DNA of 64,000 nt from Poteriospumella lacustris (taxonomy: Eukaryota > Sar > Chrysophyceae > Chromulinales > Dinobryaceae), in assembly GCA_008000375.1 (NCBI GenBank), contig SMOI01000086.1, positions 1-64,000 on the forward strand, written 5' to 3'. The notes below the pieces were generated by a model. It saw nothing but the letters and a program-made list of their open reading frames with translations, had not been told where the DNA came from and ran no database searches. Below, piece after piece: positions 35,027 through 45,776 of the stretch; position 1 is the stretch's first letter, and each line of letters begins with the position of its first letter. The position numbers and the translations under genes were made by a program.

Positions 35027-37102
35027 ATGAGCATTTGGGAGCGCGAGAACGAGGAAGAGAACGACGAGAACGAGGCGGACGAGGACGAGGAGTTCCGCAG
35101 TCAGACCGACCGCATGGTCTTCCTCATCGACGCGCGGGCGGACATGCTCGAGACCAACAGCAAGGGCGAAACCCACTTGCAAAACTGCTTGGCAGTAGCC
35201 CTGGAAGCCATTAAGACGAAAATCATCTCGCAGGACGCCTCAACGATTGGAGTTATCTTCTTCGGCTGTCGCAGCAGCGACGAGGGCGAAGCGCCAGGGG
35301 TTTACACTCTGTTTCCCATCTCGACGCCCTCCGCCAAGAACATCCGCCTCCTCCAGGCAATGATTGAGGACATTGGCGAGTTCGAACGTCTGGTGGGGTC
35401 GCAGAGTCCGTCGAATCCGCTGTGTCCGCTGAAGCAGGCGCTGTGGCGGTGCAAACTCGCCTTCGGCACGAAGGACCTCAAGAAAACCGACTTCAAACGC
35501 GTGTGGATCTTCACGAACGACGACTACCCCAATGCGCCCTTCCCCGAGGAGCAGAACAAAGTCGTGCAGATCGCGAAGGACTGCGCCGACGGCGGCATCG
35601 AGATTTCGCTGTGGCACTGCGACCGCAGCGCGCACCGCGCCTTCAGCCCCGCGCTCTTCTACCACCGCCTGCTCAAGGCCAGCATCCTGAAGACGGCGGA
35701 CGGCGACGAGGACGAGGACGAACTGGACGAGGAGGAGAACCTGCAGTCGCGCATGATGGGCGGCGGCTTCGACGGCTTCGACAGCAGCGTCGCGTCGGTG
35801 CGTCGGAAACAGTTTCGCAAGCGCCGCATGGGCCAGCTGCTCTTCTCCTTCACCGACCGACCGCTGCTGTCGCCGCCCAGCGAGGGCACCGGAGAGGCGG
35901 ACGGCGCCGACCGCGAGCCGCTGATGTGCGTGCGCATGTACAAGACGGTGCAGGTGCTGAAGAAGCCGCTGCACACGTGGATCTCCATGCGCAACAACGA
36001 GCCCGTCGCCACCGTCACGCGCTACCTCGACGCCTCCTCGGGCGCCATCGTGCCGCCCGACCAGATCGAGACGTACGTGGACGTACAGGGCCGCGCCGTG
36101 CCGCTGGGCGCCGACGACGTCGCGGCCATCAAGCGCCGCGACCCGTGGACGGGCTTCCGCCCCTTCGCCGTCGACAAGAAGGACCCGCTCAAGGCGCGCG
36201 TGCCGGGCATCCGCCTGCTCTGCTGCTTCCCGCGCAAGCAGCTGCCACTGCACCTGACGCTGTCGACGCCGTACTTCCTCTTCCCCGGCGAGAGCGCCGT
36301 GAAGGGCTCGGCGGCGCTCTTCGAGTGTTTCCTGCGCGAGCTGCTGCGCAACGACCTCGTCGCGCTGGTGCGCTTCACCCGCAACTTGTCGGCGGGGAAG
36401 CCGGCGCCCGCCGTGCTGATTCCGCAGGCGGAGGTGGTCGTGGACGGCGTGCAGGTGACGCCGCCGGGGCTGCAGTGCGTGCCGCTGCCCTGCATCGAGG
36501 ACGTGCGCTTCAACCCGCAGCCCGACAACGTCGCGCTGCTCGACGACCCGCTCGTCCAGTCGCCGACCGGCGGCGACGGCGAAGTGCTGCGCGCCGTGAA
36601 GGCCTACGCCTCGGCGATGGCGCTGGATGCGGGCGACGAGGGCTTCTCGCACGCGACGGACATCGACAACCCGTCGCTGCAGCTGTTCTACGCGCTGCTG
36701 CAGGCCGTCGCCCTCAACGAGGAGCAGCTCGCGTGGAAGCCCGAGACCCACGACACGCTGCGGCCGCGTCCCGAGTTGCTGGAGCGCGCACAGCCGGCGC
36801 TCAGCTCGCTGCAGTCGCTGTTGCAGCTCTTCGGCGACGACGGCGACGCCGACGCCGGCGAGGCGAAGGGTCGCAAGCGCGCCGCGCCGGCCGCGCCGAA
36901 GGAAAAAGCGGCGCCCAAGCCCCGCGCGACGGCGCGCAAAGCGAAGAAACCCGATGACGACGACGACGACGAGGAAGACGACGCACCGGCGCCGAAGCGG
37001 TCACGTGCCGCCCCCGCGAAGACGACGAAGGCGGCGACGACGACGAGTCGGCGGCGGGTGAAGAAGGAGCACGACGACGACGACGACGAGGACTTTTTCT
37101 AA
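35027..37102 (+). CDS. XRCC6: Ku70-like DNA end-binding protein
   Basis: This is a single exon of 691 residues from the ATG at 35027; the TTG at 34994 is less likely. After an acidic N-terminus, residues 25-230 form the Ku vWA domain (RMVFLIDARADML, RVWIFTNDDYPN). The beta-barrel and bridge that encircle DNA follow (HTWISMRNNEPVATVTRYLD, RVPGIRLLCCFPRKQLPLHL, YFLFPGESAVKGS). The C-terminal arm contains FNPQPDNVALLDDP. The end is a long Lys/Ala/Asp-rich tail without an obvious SAP domain, in contrast to animal Ku70. It should pair with Ku80 to bind DNA ends, start end-joining and protect telomeres. It sits next to the duplicated locus, which may be chance. Confidence 0.93.
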   Translation: MSIWERENEEENDENEADEDEEFRSQTDRMVFLIDARADMLETNSKGETHLQNCLAVALEAIKTKIISQDASTIGVIFFGCRSSDEGEAPGVYTLFPISTPSAKNIRLLQAMIEDIGEFERLVGSQSPSNPLCPLKQALWRCKLAFGTKDLKKTDFKRVWIFTNDDYPNAPFPEEQNKVVQIAKDCADGGIEISLWHCDRSAHRAFSPALFYHRLLKASILKTADGDEDEDELDEEENLQSRMMGGGFDGFDSSVASVRRKQFRKRRMGQLLFSFTDRPLLSPPSEGTGEADGADREPLMCVRMYKTVQVLKKPLHTWISMRNNEPVATVTRYLDASSGAIVPPDQIETYVDVQGRAVPLGADDVAAIKRRDPWTGFRPFAVDKKDPLKARVPGIRLLCCFPRKQLPLHLTLSTPYFLFPGESAVKGSAALFECFLRELLRNDLVALVRFTRNLSAGKPAPAVLIPQAEVVVDGVQVTPPGLQCVPLPCIEDVRFNPQPDNVALLDDPLVQSPTGGDGEVLRAVKAYASAMALDAGDEGFSHATDIDNPSLQLFYALLQAVALNEEQLAWKPETHDTLRPRPELLERAQPALSSLQSLLQLFGDDGDADAGEAKGRKRAAPAAPKEKAAPKPRATARKAKKPDDDDDDEEDDAPAPKRSRAAPAKTTKAATTTSRRRVKKEHDDDDDEDFF

Positions 37103-37252
37103 CGACAGCGACATAGGACAAACGACAAGTGACAAACGACTTAAGTGGAATGTACAAAATACTACACGAGCACTGATGAGAAAGCGGATAAATCAAACGT
37201 AGAAAAGCACGGCGGGCGGTGGATAAGTGGCGCCCGGCGGAAGCGGCGGCGG

Positions 37253-39460
37253 TTAAGTGTCCGGCGCGAGCGACAACGAGTCTTCGCTGTCGAGGATGCG
37301 CGTGTTGCGGCGCTTGCGCGTCTCCTGCGGCGCCGACGGCGACGGCGCCGTTTCGTCGACGAGCAGCGCGCGGCGGCCGTCGTCGCGGGCGACGGGCGGC
37401 GTCGCGCCGGTCGCCGTCGTCGTCGTCGTTGTCGTCGCCGGTGGCGCTGCAGCGTCGCTGGCGGCCGCTTGCGACTTGTCGGAGGCGTCGCGGTCGGAGT
37501 CGTTCGCGAGCGACGACAGCGACATCGTCGACGGCGACGTTTGGATGTGCTGGTGGTGCGGCGGCGGCTGCGTCGGGAACAGCGACGAGGCGCCGGGCTC
37601 TCGCGCGTCGGCGGGGTCGCCGCCGGTGCCGGTGCCGGCTAGCGCATCCAGCGCATCGCCTTTGAGCCGCGCGGGCGACGCGTGCGGCGCGGAGGAGAAG
37701 TGCGCGAGGCCGAGGCCCTGCGTGAAGCTGTGGCTGTGGCTCACGCCGCCCTGCGACGGCGCGTGCGTCGGGCCGCTGGCGGCCACGAGGCTCACGGCGT
37801 CGTGGTGGTGCGTCGGCGACGCAGAGCGCGAGGCGTCGCCGTGCGGCGCGTGCAGTCGCGACTCCAGCGCGTGCGGGTGCAGCGGCTCGGGACACACGTG
37901 GGGCGTCACCGCCGCGGCGGCCCCGCCGCTGGCCGCGTGGCCGTGCGACGGCTGGTGGCCCGCGGCCGTCGCTGCGCAGTGGTCGCCGTGGTCGCCGTGG
38001 TCGCCGTGCGGGTGGTGCGGCGGGTGGGCGAGGTGCGGCGTCGACCCGGCGAGGTACGGCGCGTAGACGCCGAACTGCGCCGACGCGAAGAGATCCGGCA
38101 AACTGCGCGTGGAGGTGCTCGAGGCGCCCGTCGGGTGCACCACGAACGGCGGGCCGCTGACGCCGTGCGGATGCAGCGGCGCGCGGCTGTGCTGGTGCAG
38201 CAGCGCGGACGAGGGGTGGAAGTTGTTGAGGCGCGGGCCGCCCGCGCCGATCGAGTGGTCGACGAAGGCGCCGCCGAGGTCGGGCCGCGTCGACTCGAGC
38301 TCCTCCTCCACGTCGAGGCCCGGCGAGGGCATCGTCGAGCCGGCGAGGATCTTGCGCGTGGCGCCGACGGAGAAGTCGAGGTAGTGCAGCACGGAGAGGT
38401 CCTGCAGCGAGTCCTCGTACGGACTGTTCATCGCGTGGCCGATCTCGCGCAGGCCGATGACGAAGACCATGTTCAGGAAGACGACGAAGAAGCCGAGGAC
38501 GTCCGGGAAGATGTAGTACGACTTGGCGGGCATGTAGACGGCGGCGGTGTAGGCGATCAGCGGGCAGTAGAACATCGACAGGAAGAAGACCAGGTGCACG
38601 TAGATGAACGGGATCGGCTGGTCGTCGTAGTCGTACAGCGTGCCGATGCAGCCGCGCAGCGCCATGAGCTCGTTGAGCATCGTCTGGAACGAGATGATGT
38701 CGAACTGCTCGCGGTGCTTACGGAACTGCGCGTAGAGCAGGTCGTAGCACCAGCCGAGGACCTCGCGGTACGCCGACCCGCCCGCGTTCACGCCGATCTC
38801 CTTCACGCGCTTCACCTCGACGTCGGTGAGCAGCTTGTGCTTGCTGTTCATCGCGTCGAAGACGTTCGACTCGGTGTAGATGTGCGACAGCCCCGTGTAG
38901 CCCGCCACCTGGATCGCGTTCACGTAGCGCACGAAGCGCCACGCCTCCAGCGGCTCCAGATTCGTCCGCGCGAAGAAGGCCAAGTTGAGCAGGCGCCCTT
39001 CGATGCGCATGGAGTTGTCGTACTGGACGCAGAAGCGGCTGTAGGCCTGCTGCACGAAGAAGACGAGGAAGAAGGACATGAAGCTGCCCACGATCGACAC
39101 GAGCGTCGTGTTGATCTGCGGCAGCTCCACGCCGATGCGCAGGTAGTCCATCTTGATGACCACGCGGATGCCGATGTACAGGGCGAGGTTGAACCACGAG
39201 AACAGCGACCGCGCGATGTCGGGCAGGATGGTGCCGTAGAAGGACGTCGAGATGCTGATGAGGCTGAACCGCTTCACCCGCGTCAACAGGCTGCGGCGCT
39301 CCTTCTCGAGGGCTTGCAAGTCTTCCAATTTGTAGTCGAAGGGGTTCTTCGGCAGCTCTTCGTTGTCGGCCGCGTGGAAGATGTCCTTCGCGGCGGCCGA
39401 GACGGTGTCCTTCAGCGTCACGCTGCGCTGCTTCAACGCGCTGCGCCTCGAACTGTACAT
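37253..39460 (-). CDS. bestrophin-like anion channel with long C-terminal tail
   Basis: This is a single exon of 735 residues from the ATG at 39460; an upstream GTG at 39478 is in frame. The first 380 residues have the bestrophin-type layout: a cytosolic start, hydrophobic segments (LFSWFNLALYIGIRVVI, TTLVSIVGSFMSFFLVFFV), a cytosolic helical stretch, then IPFIYVHLVFFLSMFYCPLI and DVLGFFVVFLNMVFVIGLRE, closing with HAMNSPYEDSLQDLSVLHYL near the usual Ca-clasp position. The classical Asp-rich clasp is not obvious. The last 340 residues are low-complexity, rich in His, Ser, Pro and Ala. Bestrophins are chloride or bicarbonate channels; algal members can serve carbon concentration. The family call is by pattern only. 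Confidence 0.72.
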   Translation of the reverse strand: MYSSRRSALKQRSVTLKDTVSAAAKDIFHAADNEELPKNPFDYKLEDLQALEKERRSLLTRVKRFSLISISTSFYGTILPDIARSLFSWFNLALYIGIRVVIKMDYLRIGVELPQINTTLVSIVGSFMSFFLVFFVQQAYSRFCVQYDNSMRIEGRLLNLAFFARTNLEPLEAWRFVRYVNAIQVAGYTGLSHIYTESNVFDAMNSKHKLLTDVEVKRVKEIGVNAGGSAYREVLGWCYDLLYAQFRKHREQFDIISFQTMLNELMALRGCIGTLYDYDDQPIPFIYVHLVFFLSMFYCPLIAYTAAVYMPAKSYYIFPDVLGFFVVFLNMVFVIGLREIGHAMNSPYEDSLQDLSVLHYLDFSVGATRKILAGSTMPSPGLDVEEELESTRPDLGGAFVDHSIGAGGPRLNNFHPSSALLHQHSRAPLHPHGVSGPPFVVHPTGASSTSTRSLPDLFASAQFGVYAPYLAGSTPHLAHPPHHPHGDHGDHGDHCAATAAGHQPSHGHAASGGAAAAVTPHVCPEPLHPHALESRLHAPHGDASRSASPTHHHDAVSLVAASGPTHAPSQGGVSHSHSFTQGLGLAHFSSAPHASPARLKGDALDALAGTGTGGDPADAREPGASSLFPTQPPPHHQHIQTSPSTMSLSSLANDSDRDASDKSQAAASDAAAPPATTTTTTTATGATPPVARDDGRRALLVDETAPSPSAPQETRKRRNTRILDSEDSLSLAPDT

Positions 39461-40139
39461 GCTTGCAGCGCTGCCCACAGCCGTCGAAGTCCTTCGTCTG
39501 GTCTATGTCTAATAAGCGGATTGCGGTGTGGTCTGCGACCGGCGCGATGCCCAACGGGTCGCCGATGGGAACGTGACCTGTCGACCCGTCGACCCCGCCG
39601 CCGACATTTCCCGTCGTACACAACGGTTCACTCAATAATGACTACTACCGCCTGCTGCACAAAGGACTACGTACGGTGGCTGGCCTGGTGTTGTACGGTA
39701 ACTGAGGCGTCACTGTAACTGTAACAGTACTGTAACCCACAACGGAGAACGTGGCTGGCCAACGACGTAGAAATCGGATTGATTTCAGGGTGAGTTTGAT
39801 AATTAAATGAGAAGGCGGGGTTACGCTATATCTGGAGGTGGAGACGAGAGTCGGAGATCGTGCGCGTAGATGACTGCTAAGACTGGACCCTCTCGACCGC
39901 TCAGCGACCCCTCAGCGACCGGTCAGGGGCGCCCTCGAGGGCCTCGGGCTCTCGAACGAACGGCGACCGATCTCGCCTATTCAAACGTCGCGTAGATGCG
40001 AAAGAAGAGGACGACTCTGGCGGCGGACACAGCCCCGCGACACTTAACACGACGCCGCAGCGCCGGCTCTTTACACACTATTGACATGACACAACACACT
40101 GCACACTGCACACTGCTAAATACAACTGAAACACATCAC
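39461..40139. other. intergenic region, no gene seen
   Basis: This 679-nt region has a short direct repeat (CTCAGCGACC twice near 39900) and CACACTGCA tandems near 40097. No gene or RNA was recognised. Confidence 0.5.
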
Positions 40140-40922
40140 TCACTTCGCGCGCTCCGTGCGCCACTTGAACACGACCACCTCGGTCTCCTTGCCGCCCACG
40201 TCCTTCTTCAGTACCAGCTTCTTCTTCGCGCCCTTCGACGTCGCCACGTTGCGCTGCTGCGACAACTCAAAGTACGCCTCTTCGAGCTTCTTCGCTCGTT
40301 TGCTGCGCTGCTTCAACTCTCGCAGCTCGGGCGTTATTTTCCGCTTTTTGCCGACGACGAGTTGCTCCTCCTCCGGCACGACGCGCACGTTGCTCTCCAC
40401 GATCTGCTCCAGCTGCTTCGTCCGCAGACGATTGTACGATCGCTCTACCAGTTCGGGCGCAGTGTCGAAGTGCTTGGCGGCATCAAAGGCCTCCAGTTCC
40501 TCTGCGTCGTCGACGAAGACGGTGTGTTTCTTCGGCTTCACCTCGCCGATCAACTGTACTGATTCCCGCAGCCGCTCCGCCTTCTTTGAGTCCACCTGCT
40601 TCTTGTGAATGATATACGCCAGGTCCTGCGTCTTCATGGCGTCCACCGTGCCCTTGTCGAGGTGGTTCTTTCGGTTGTCGACGTGCTTCCCCTTCTGCAC
40701 CTTCGAATTGTGCATGCGGAAGTAGAACTCGTCTTCATTGCGCTCGGCGGCTTTCCGGCGCAGCGCCTTCAGATATTTTTGCTTGTTTTTGAAGTTGGTG
40801 GCTCGTTCGACGTAGTCGGAGTGCTTCTCGAGGAGACCCAAGTGTTTTCGATTCGACGGCTGCGCGCGCTCCTTGTGAGTGATGCGCTTCACGGCATTGC
40901 GAAGCATACTGGCGCCCGACAT
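40140..40922 (-). CDS. UTP11: U3 snoRNA-associated protein UTP11
   Basis: This is a single exon of 260 residues. The N-terminus SGASMLRNAVKRITHKERAQP and the block HLGLLEKHSDYVERA are the signature of UTP11, followed by RRKAAERNEDEFYFRMHNSK and the DLAYIIHKK element. The protein is highly basic and helical throughout. UTP11 is a component of the small-subunit processome and is needed for early 18S rRNA cleavages in the nucleolus. The length matches the family (about 250 residues). It is divergent from the cold-shock gene, whose start is 338 nt away, so the two may share a promoter region. Confidence 0.95.
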   Translation of the reverse strand: MSGASMLRNAVKRITHKERAQPSNRKHLGLLEKHSDYVERATNFKNKQKYLKALRRKAAERNEDEFYFRMHNSKVQKGKHVDNRKNHLDKGTVDAMKTQDLAYIIHKKQVDSKKAERLRESVQLIGEVKPKKHTVFVDDAEELEAFDAAKHFDTAPELVERSYNRLRTKQLEQIVESNVRVVPEEEQLVVGKKRKITPELRELKQRSKRAKKLEEAYFELSQQRNVATSKGAKKKLVLKKDVGGKETEVVVFKWRTERAK

Positions 40923-41259
40923 GGTTGATTCCCGTCACCGGCTGTTCTGATACGGATAAAGCGTGCGACGTGGGGACCAATTCGAGTCTATTGGCGATGC
41001 ACCGAGGCAACGCAGGCGACGGAGGCGACCGCGGCGGTTGGGTGGCTCCGCCTGGCAAACGACCCGGAACCCCGCAAAAAGGGTCCATTATTGCGGGTTT
41101 CCGGTTCGGCGGGGTGAATCAGTGGCGGCGGCGCTGCCGGCCGCGCGACTCTCTTTCTCTCCATCTGCGACCGTCGGAAGCTTCTTTTCGCCAACTAAGG
41201 TCTCGCACGGGAGCGTTGGGCGTTGACACATAAGTATTTTGCTACCTACCACAGTCACC
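40923..41259. other. divergent promoter between UTP11 and the cold-shock gene
   Basis: This 337-nt spacer holds both upstream regions. An inverted GGTTCCGGGTCG-type GC stretch is seen near 41060. No gene was seen. Confidence 0.45.
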
Positions 41260-41792
41260 ATGTTCTCCAGATCCATCGCTCAATCGGTCAAGTTGGCCAC
41301 CACCATCTCTCGTCGCATGTTCTCGTCGTCTGAGCGTCAGACCGGCACTGTCAAGTGGTTCAACACCCAAAAGGGTTTCGGCTTCATCAACCCCACCAAC
41401 GGCGGTGAGGATTTCTTCGTGCACCAGACCAACATCAGAACCAACGGCTTCCGCTCGCTCGCCGGTAAATGGCCCTTCCCTTCGCCTCGTCCGCTCCCAT
41501 CGAGGTGGTCACCTGTGCTGTTGTTGCTCCTCCCTGTGCAGATGGCGAGGCTGTCGAGTTCGACATTGTCCGCGAGAATGGCCGCTTGAGCGCCATCAAC
41601 GTCACTGGTAAGTGTCTCCGCACCGCGTCGTAGTCGCGTCTCGAGGTGCACCGCTCTGACCTCTGCCGCCGCTGCTTCACAGGCCCCAACGGTGCCGAGG
41701 TTCAGGGTGCCCCTAAGTTCAACACCACCGCCAACAGAGGAGGTGGACGCAGCAACAGCTTCGAGGGTCGTCCTCGCCGCGATCGTTACTAA
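41260..41792 (+). CDS. mitochondrial cold-shock-domain protein
   Basis: Exons 41260-41464, 41542-41607 and 41683-41792 join in frame through introns of 77 and 75 nt, giving 126 residues. Residues 1-27 ([20 protein letters not shown]...) are Arg/Ser-rich without acidic residues, as in a mitochondrial presequence. The cold-shock domain follows, with [21 protein letters not shown] (RNP1-like KGFGFI) and [10 protein letters not shown] (RNP2-like), then [14 protein letters not shown] and ATGs of the fold end. The tail is Gly/Arg/Asn-rich ([16 protein letters not shown]), suited to RNA contact. It probably acts as an organellar RNA chaperone. The ATG at 41260 is preferred to an upstream in-frame start at 41239. 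Confidence 0.9.
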
Positions 41793-43213
41793 ACGACGAG
41801 TGAGTGGCTCAAGCCTCGGTCCAGTCGCGCACACCCCTGTAGATAAACATGTTATTTATTGTCGCACGCTTTGCTGTGACTGTGTTTGCGTCAGATGTTC
41901 CCTTCGTGGACACTTTGCATCTAACTGAAGCTCTTAAATATGATCTCCGCCCCTCCCATCGACCGTTGTTTGCGTCCGCCCGCGCGTCCGTCGCCGCTGT
42001 GGTCGCCGACTCGCTCCCGCGACGCCTGCCGCTGTTTGCCATTCAACCGACGAAGGAGACCGTGCGTCCCGTGGGCAGCCTGCAGCTACCCCTCACGTCT
42101 CCCTGGTGAATGGCAGGCGCAGAGCATCGAGCGGCGAGTTGAGCGACCAGACGCCGACCCGCCGGCGACCAATGCACCGTTCCAAGGGCCGGCCCCGTCG
42201 ACTGGCGCTTCCGTTGGCCTCGTTGGCGAAGGGATCATCTGTCGCAAACACAGTCACGTCACCTGTCGCCAGAGAGCACCGCGACGTTGAGACGCCGGCG
42301 AGGGACGCCGCTGACGCCGCACGACGAAAGAAACGAACTTCACCGGTGAGCGCGCCTTGTTCGCGTCCAACCGCCTAACGTAGGTCTCGCCCATCATGAA
42401 GCGCCCTCACATTTGTTGGCGGCGTACGTCGTCGGCCTGCGGTCGCGTCGCGGCGTCGCGCGGGGTGCGGGGCGGCTGGGGGTCTGGGTCATGGGTGCGA
42501 GGCAGTCCGCCGCTGCCGTCGCGTCGGTTGCGGTCCGCGTCTGTCCACCTACAGCGGTTCACCTACCACACGACACGGCCGCCTACACGACACGGCCGCC
42601 TACACGACACGGGCAGAGGAAGCCCCCAACACACCGCAAACACACTTTGGTCCCCTCCTCGTCGATGGGCACGAGACAGCCGCCGATGGACGCGCATGAG
42701 CCGACGACGCGGCCAATGCACCGTCGGCCGCGCCCGGACCTGTGAACACAAACAGACAGACAGACAGCAGCAACGGACCCGAAGCCCCGGCGGCGGTGTG
42801 AGAGACAGGGCGTGTTTACAATGAGGGTTACGTCTGCGTCGGGGCGTTCTAGAGGCGGGGAAAAGGAGGGCGCGACACGAACAACGAGGAAAGACGCCCA
42901 CGGCGGAGGGGGAGAGAAGATACAACAGAAGCAGCGCGACGTGGTGCGGCTCTGTCCGAGAGAGATCAGCGGCGCCGACAGATGCAACGAAAAGTTCTTT
43001 TTTCTGGGTTTTTTGGGGCGCGTTGGGGGATCCGGAGGTCGGGTTTCCGGAAGAAAAGTTGCAGGAAGTTGAAAATGTCGAAAAAGAATCGGGAAAACGA
43101 ATCGTCCGTCCGTCCGAAGCCAAAAAGAAAAAACTGGCGGCCGGCGGCGCGGGGGCCGCGCGGTGGGAGACGGGGGCGGGGACAGCCGCACATGCCGCAG
43201 GGGGCAGCGAGGC
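41793..43213. other. 1.4-kb stretch without a supportable gene
   Basis: Open frames here are long only because of high G+C. A tandem of an 18-nt unit (GACACGGCCGCCTACAC) lies at about 42569-42612, and a CAGA run at 42756. The last part is the 3' region of the cyclase gene. No RNA gene was recognised. Confidence 0.5.
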
Positions 43214-45745
43214 TCAGAGCAGGCTGCTCTCGTACTGGTGCGCGTCGCGGTAGAGCTGCAGCACGCGCTCGCGCAGCCACAGCAGCGACTCGCGCGCGCC
43301 GTGCAGCTCCTGCGCCTCGAGCAGGCGCAGCAGGCGCGGCGCGTGCTGCGCGAGGAACGTGTGCACGCAGTTGAGCGTGAGGGGCACGTGCATGCCGAGC
43401 GACTCCTCGCGGCGCTGCTCGAGCACCTTGGCGAGCATGGACAGCACGTTGAGGATGTTGAGGATGTTCCACGCGCCCGAGCCGCTCTCGCCGAGGCCGC
43501 TGCCGAGCAGCCGCGGCGCGTGGACGATGCTGGCGCTCTGCAGCGAGACGCTCGCGTTGACGTCGCCGCTGCCGCCGGCGCCGCCGCCGCCGCCGCCTCC
43601 GCCAACGTCCGCGACGCTGTCGCCGGTGCGCGTCGCGAGCGGCGCGTCGGCGTCGACGTCGGCGCCGCCGCCGAGGCGGTCGCTGCGGCTGGGGGCGGCG
43701 TCGACGAGCAGGTCGCGCAGCAGCTCGTCCTCGACGTCAGCCACGACGAGGCCGTCGCCGGTCGTCGGCGTGGCCGCGTCGCCGGCCGCCGCCTCGTCGA
43801 GCGCGGCGGCGGCGCCCTCGTCGAGCTCTTTGATGCTGCCCGAGACGCTCGTGGGCACGAGGCCCGCCGAGTGGCGGTGGTGCGGGTGGGCGCCGTTCGT
43901 GGGCGAGGCGGAGGCGCTGGGGTTGTGCGAGCTGTGGCTGGGGCTGTGGCTGGGGCTGCGGCTCTGGCTGTGGCTGTGGCTGTGGCTGTGGCTCTGCGTG
44001 CGGCTGCGGCTCGCGAAGAGGCCGTCGTCGGCGTCGGCGTCGGCGGCGGACGGCGTCACGGCCGACAGCGGACTGCGCACGCGCTCGCTGTCCTCGGGCG
44101 CGTGCAGGTGCAGCGGCGGGGGCAGCAGGTGGGCGTCGAGGCCGGCGCTGGTCTGCGGGCCGTGCAGGTGCGAGGCCAGCACCATCGTGTGCACGAGGCG
44201 GTCGAACCACTTCTCGAAGAGCTCGTCGATGGGCGCCAGCTCCGCCGCCGCCGTCGTGGGCATCAGCATGAGCAGCGCGCACAGCATCTGCAGCACGAGC
44301 GAGTTGAGGCACACGCCGCGCGCCACCATGCACTGCAGCGTGAGCAGCGTGATGGCCTCGTTGCTGCCGGTGACCTTGGCGCGGTTGAGCATCTCCGCGG
44401 CGTCGATGGCGGCGAACAGGTCCTCGGGCCGCGCGTGCTCCAGGTCGAAGACGTCCACCTGCGCCGCGCCGCTGGTCCGCGTCGTCGGCGACGGGTGCTG
44501 CGAGTGCTGCGGGCTGCCGGGCGGCGCGTCTTTGCCGCTGTCGCCGCCCGCGCCGCCGCCGCCGCCGCCGCCGCCGCGACCGCTGCCTCGGCCACTGCCG
44601 CGGCCACTGGCGGCGTGGCGCGCGGTGTAGAGCGGCGCGTCGGTGAACTGGTAGACGACGGAGCCGGCGCGCGCCCACATGATGAGCACCTGCTTGAGCG
44701 CGGGCGAGGACACCTCGATCTGGTCCTGGTACTGCAGCAGCGCCTGGCGGTAGTGCGCGCGGCACTGGATCGCCGTGTCGTAGTCGTCGTTGAAGACGCA
44801 GGCCGGCAGCGCGAAGATCGTCAGGTACTCGAGGCTGGGCACGTGCGGCACGTGGTAGAACGCGTTCAGCACCCACACGCGCACGAACTCGTCGTGGAAG
44901 GCGGCGGCGCGGCCCGAGAGCAGCAGCCACTGCATGAACTGCCCCGCCACGAAGATCACCGCGTCCATGCCGAAGCGCAGCAGGCGCTGCTTCGACGACT
45001 CGATGGCCACCTCGAGGTCGTTGAAGCGCAGCGTCGGCGACTGGTCGCGCCACAGCGCGTACGCCGCCTCGAACTGCCCGACGTGCTGCAGGTGCAGCGC
45101 CTGCAGAATCAGCGCCTGCACCTCGTCGCCCACGTGGTGCGCCGTCAGCGCCAGCGCCTCCGACGCGCCGTCCGCGGCCGAAGCGGCGGCGGCGGCAGCG
45201 CTCGACGAGGCGCGACGCGCCGCTGGCGGCAGCGCACGCGGCGGCGCCGCCGCAGCCGCCGGCGTCGTGGTCGCGACGCGCGCGTCCTGCGACGAGGACG
45301 ACGACGACGTCGTCGCGGGGTCCGGCGTCGACGCGCCGCCGTCCGCCGCGCCGCTGGCGGCGATGCCGACGGGCGCCTCGAAGGGCGCCGCGCGCGACGG
45401 CGACTGCGACGGCGACGGCGACGATGGCGCCGGCGCCGGGGCCGGCGGCGGACGGTGCAGCGCGGCGGTGGCGGCGCCCAGCACCAGCGGCGGCACCTGC
45501 ATCAGCCGCTGGGCGCCGAAGGAGTCGCGCTCGTGGCGCGACACGTACTGCAGCGAGGTGTAGAAGGCGACGCAGACCGTCGACAGAAAGTGCTGCACCG
45601 CGTCGGGCGCCAGCGCGAAGTGGTACGCGCCGGCCGCGCGACTGCCGCCGACGGACGCGCCCATCGAGCGGCCGCCGCCGCCGCCGGTGGCCGCGAAGCT
45701 GCCGCTGAGGAAGGCGGAGCTGGCGCCGGCCGCGCCGCCGCCGTA

Positions 45746-45776
<31 letters not shown>

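Noticed and set aside
42396-42824. 142-codon plus-strand frame in the 1.4-kb gap
   Set aside because: Arg/Thr/His-rich, includes the simple 18-nt tandem, and has no domain or splice support.
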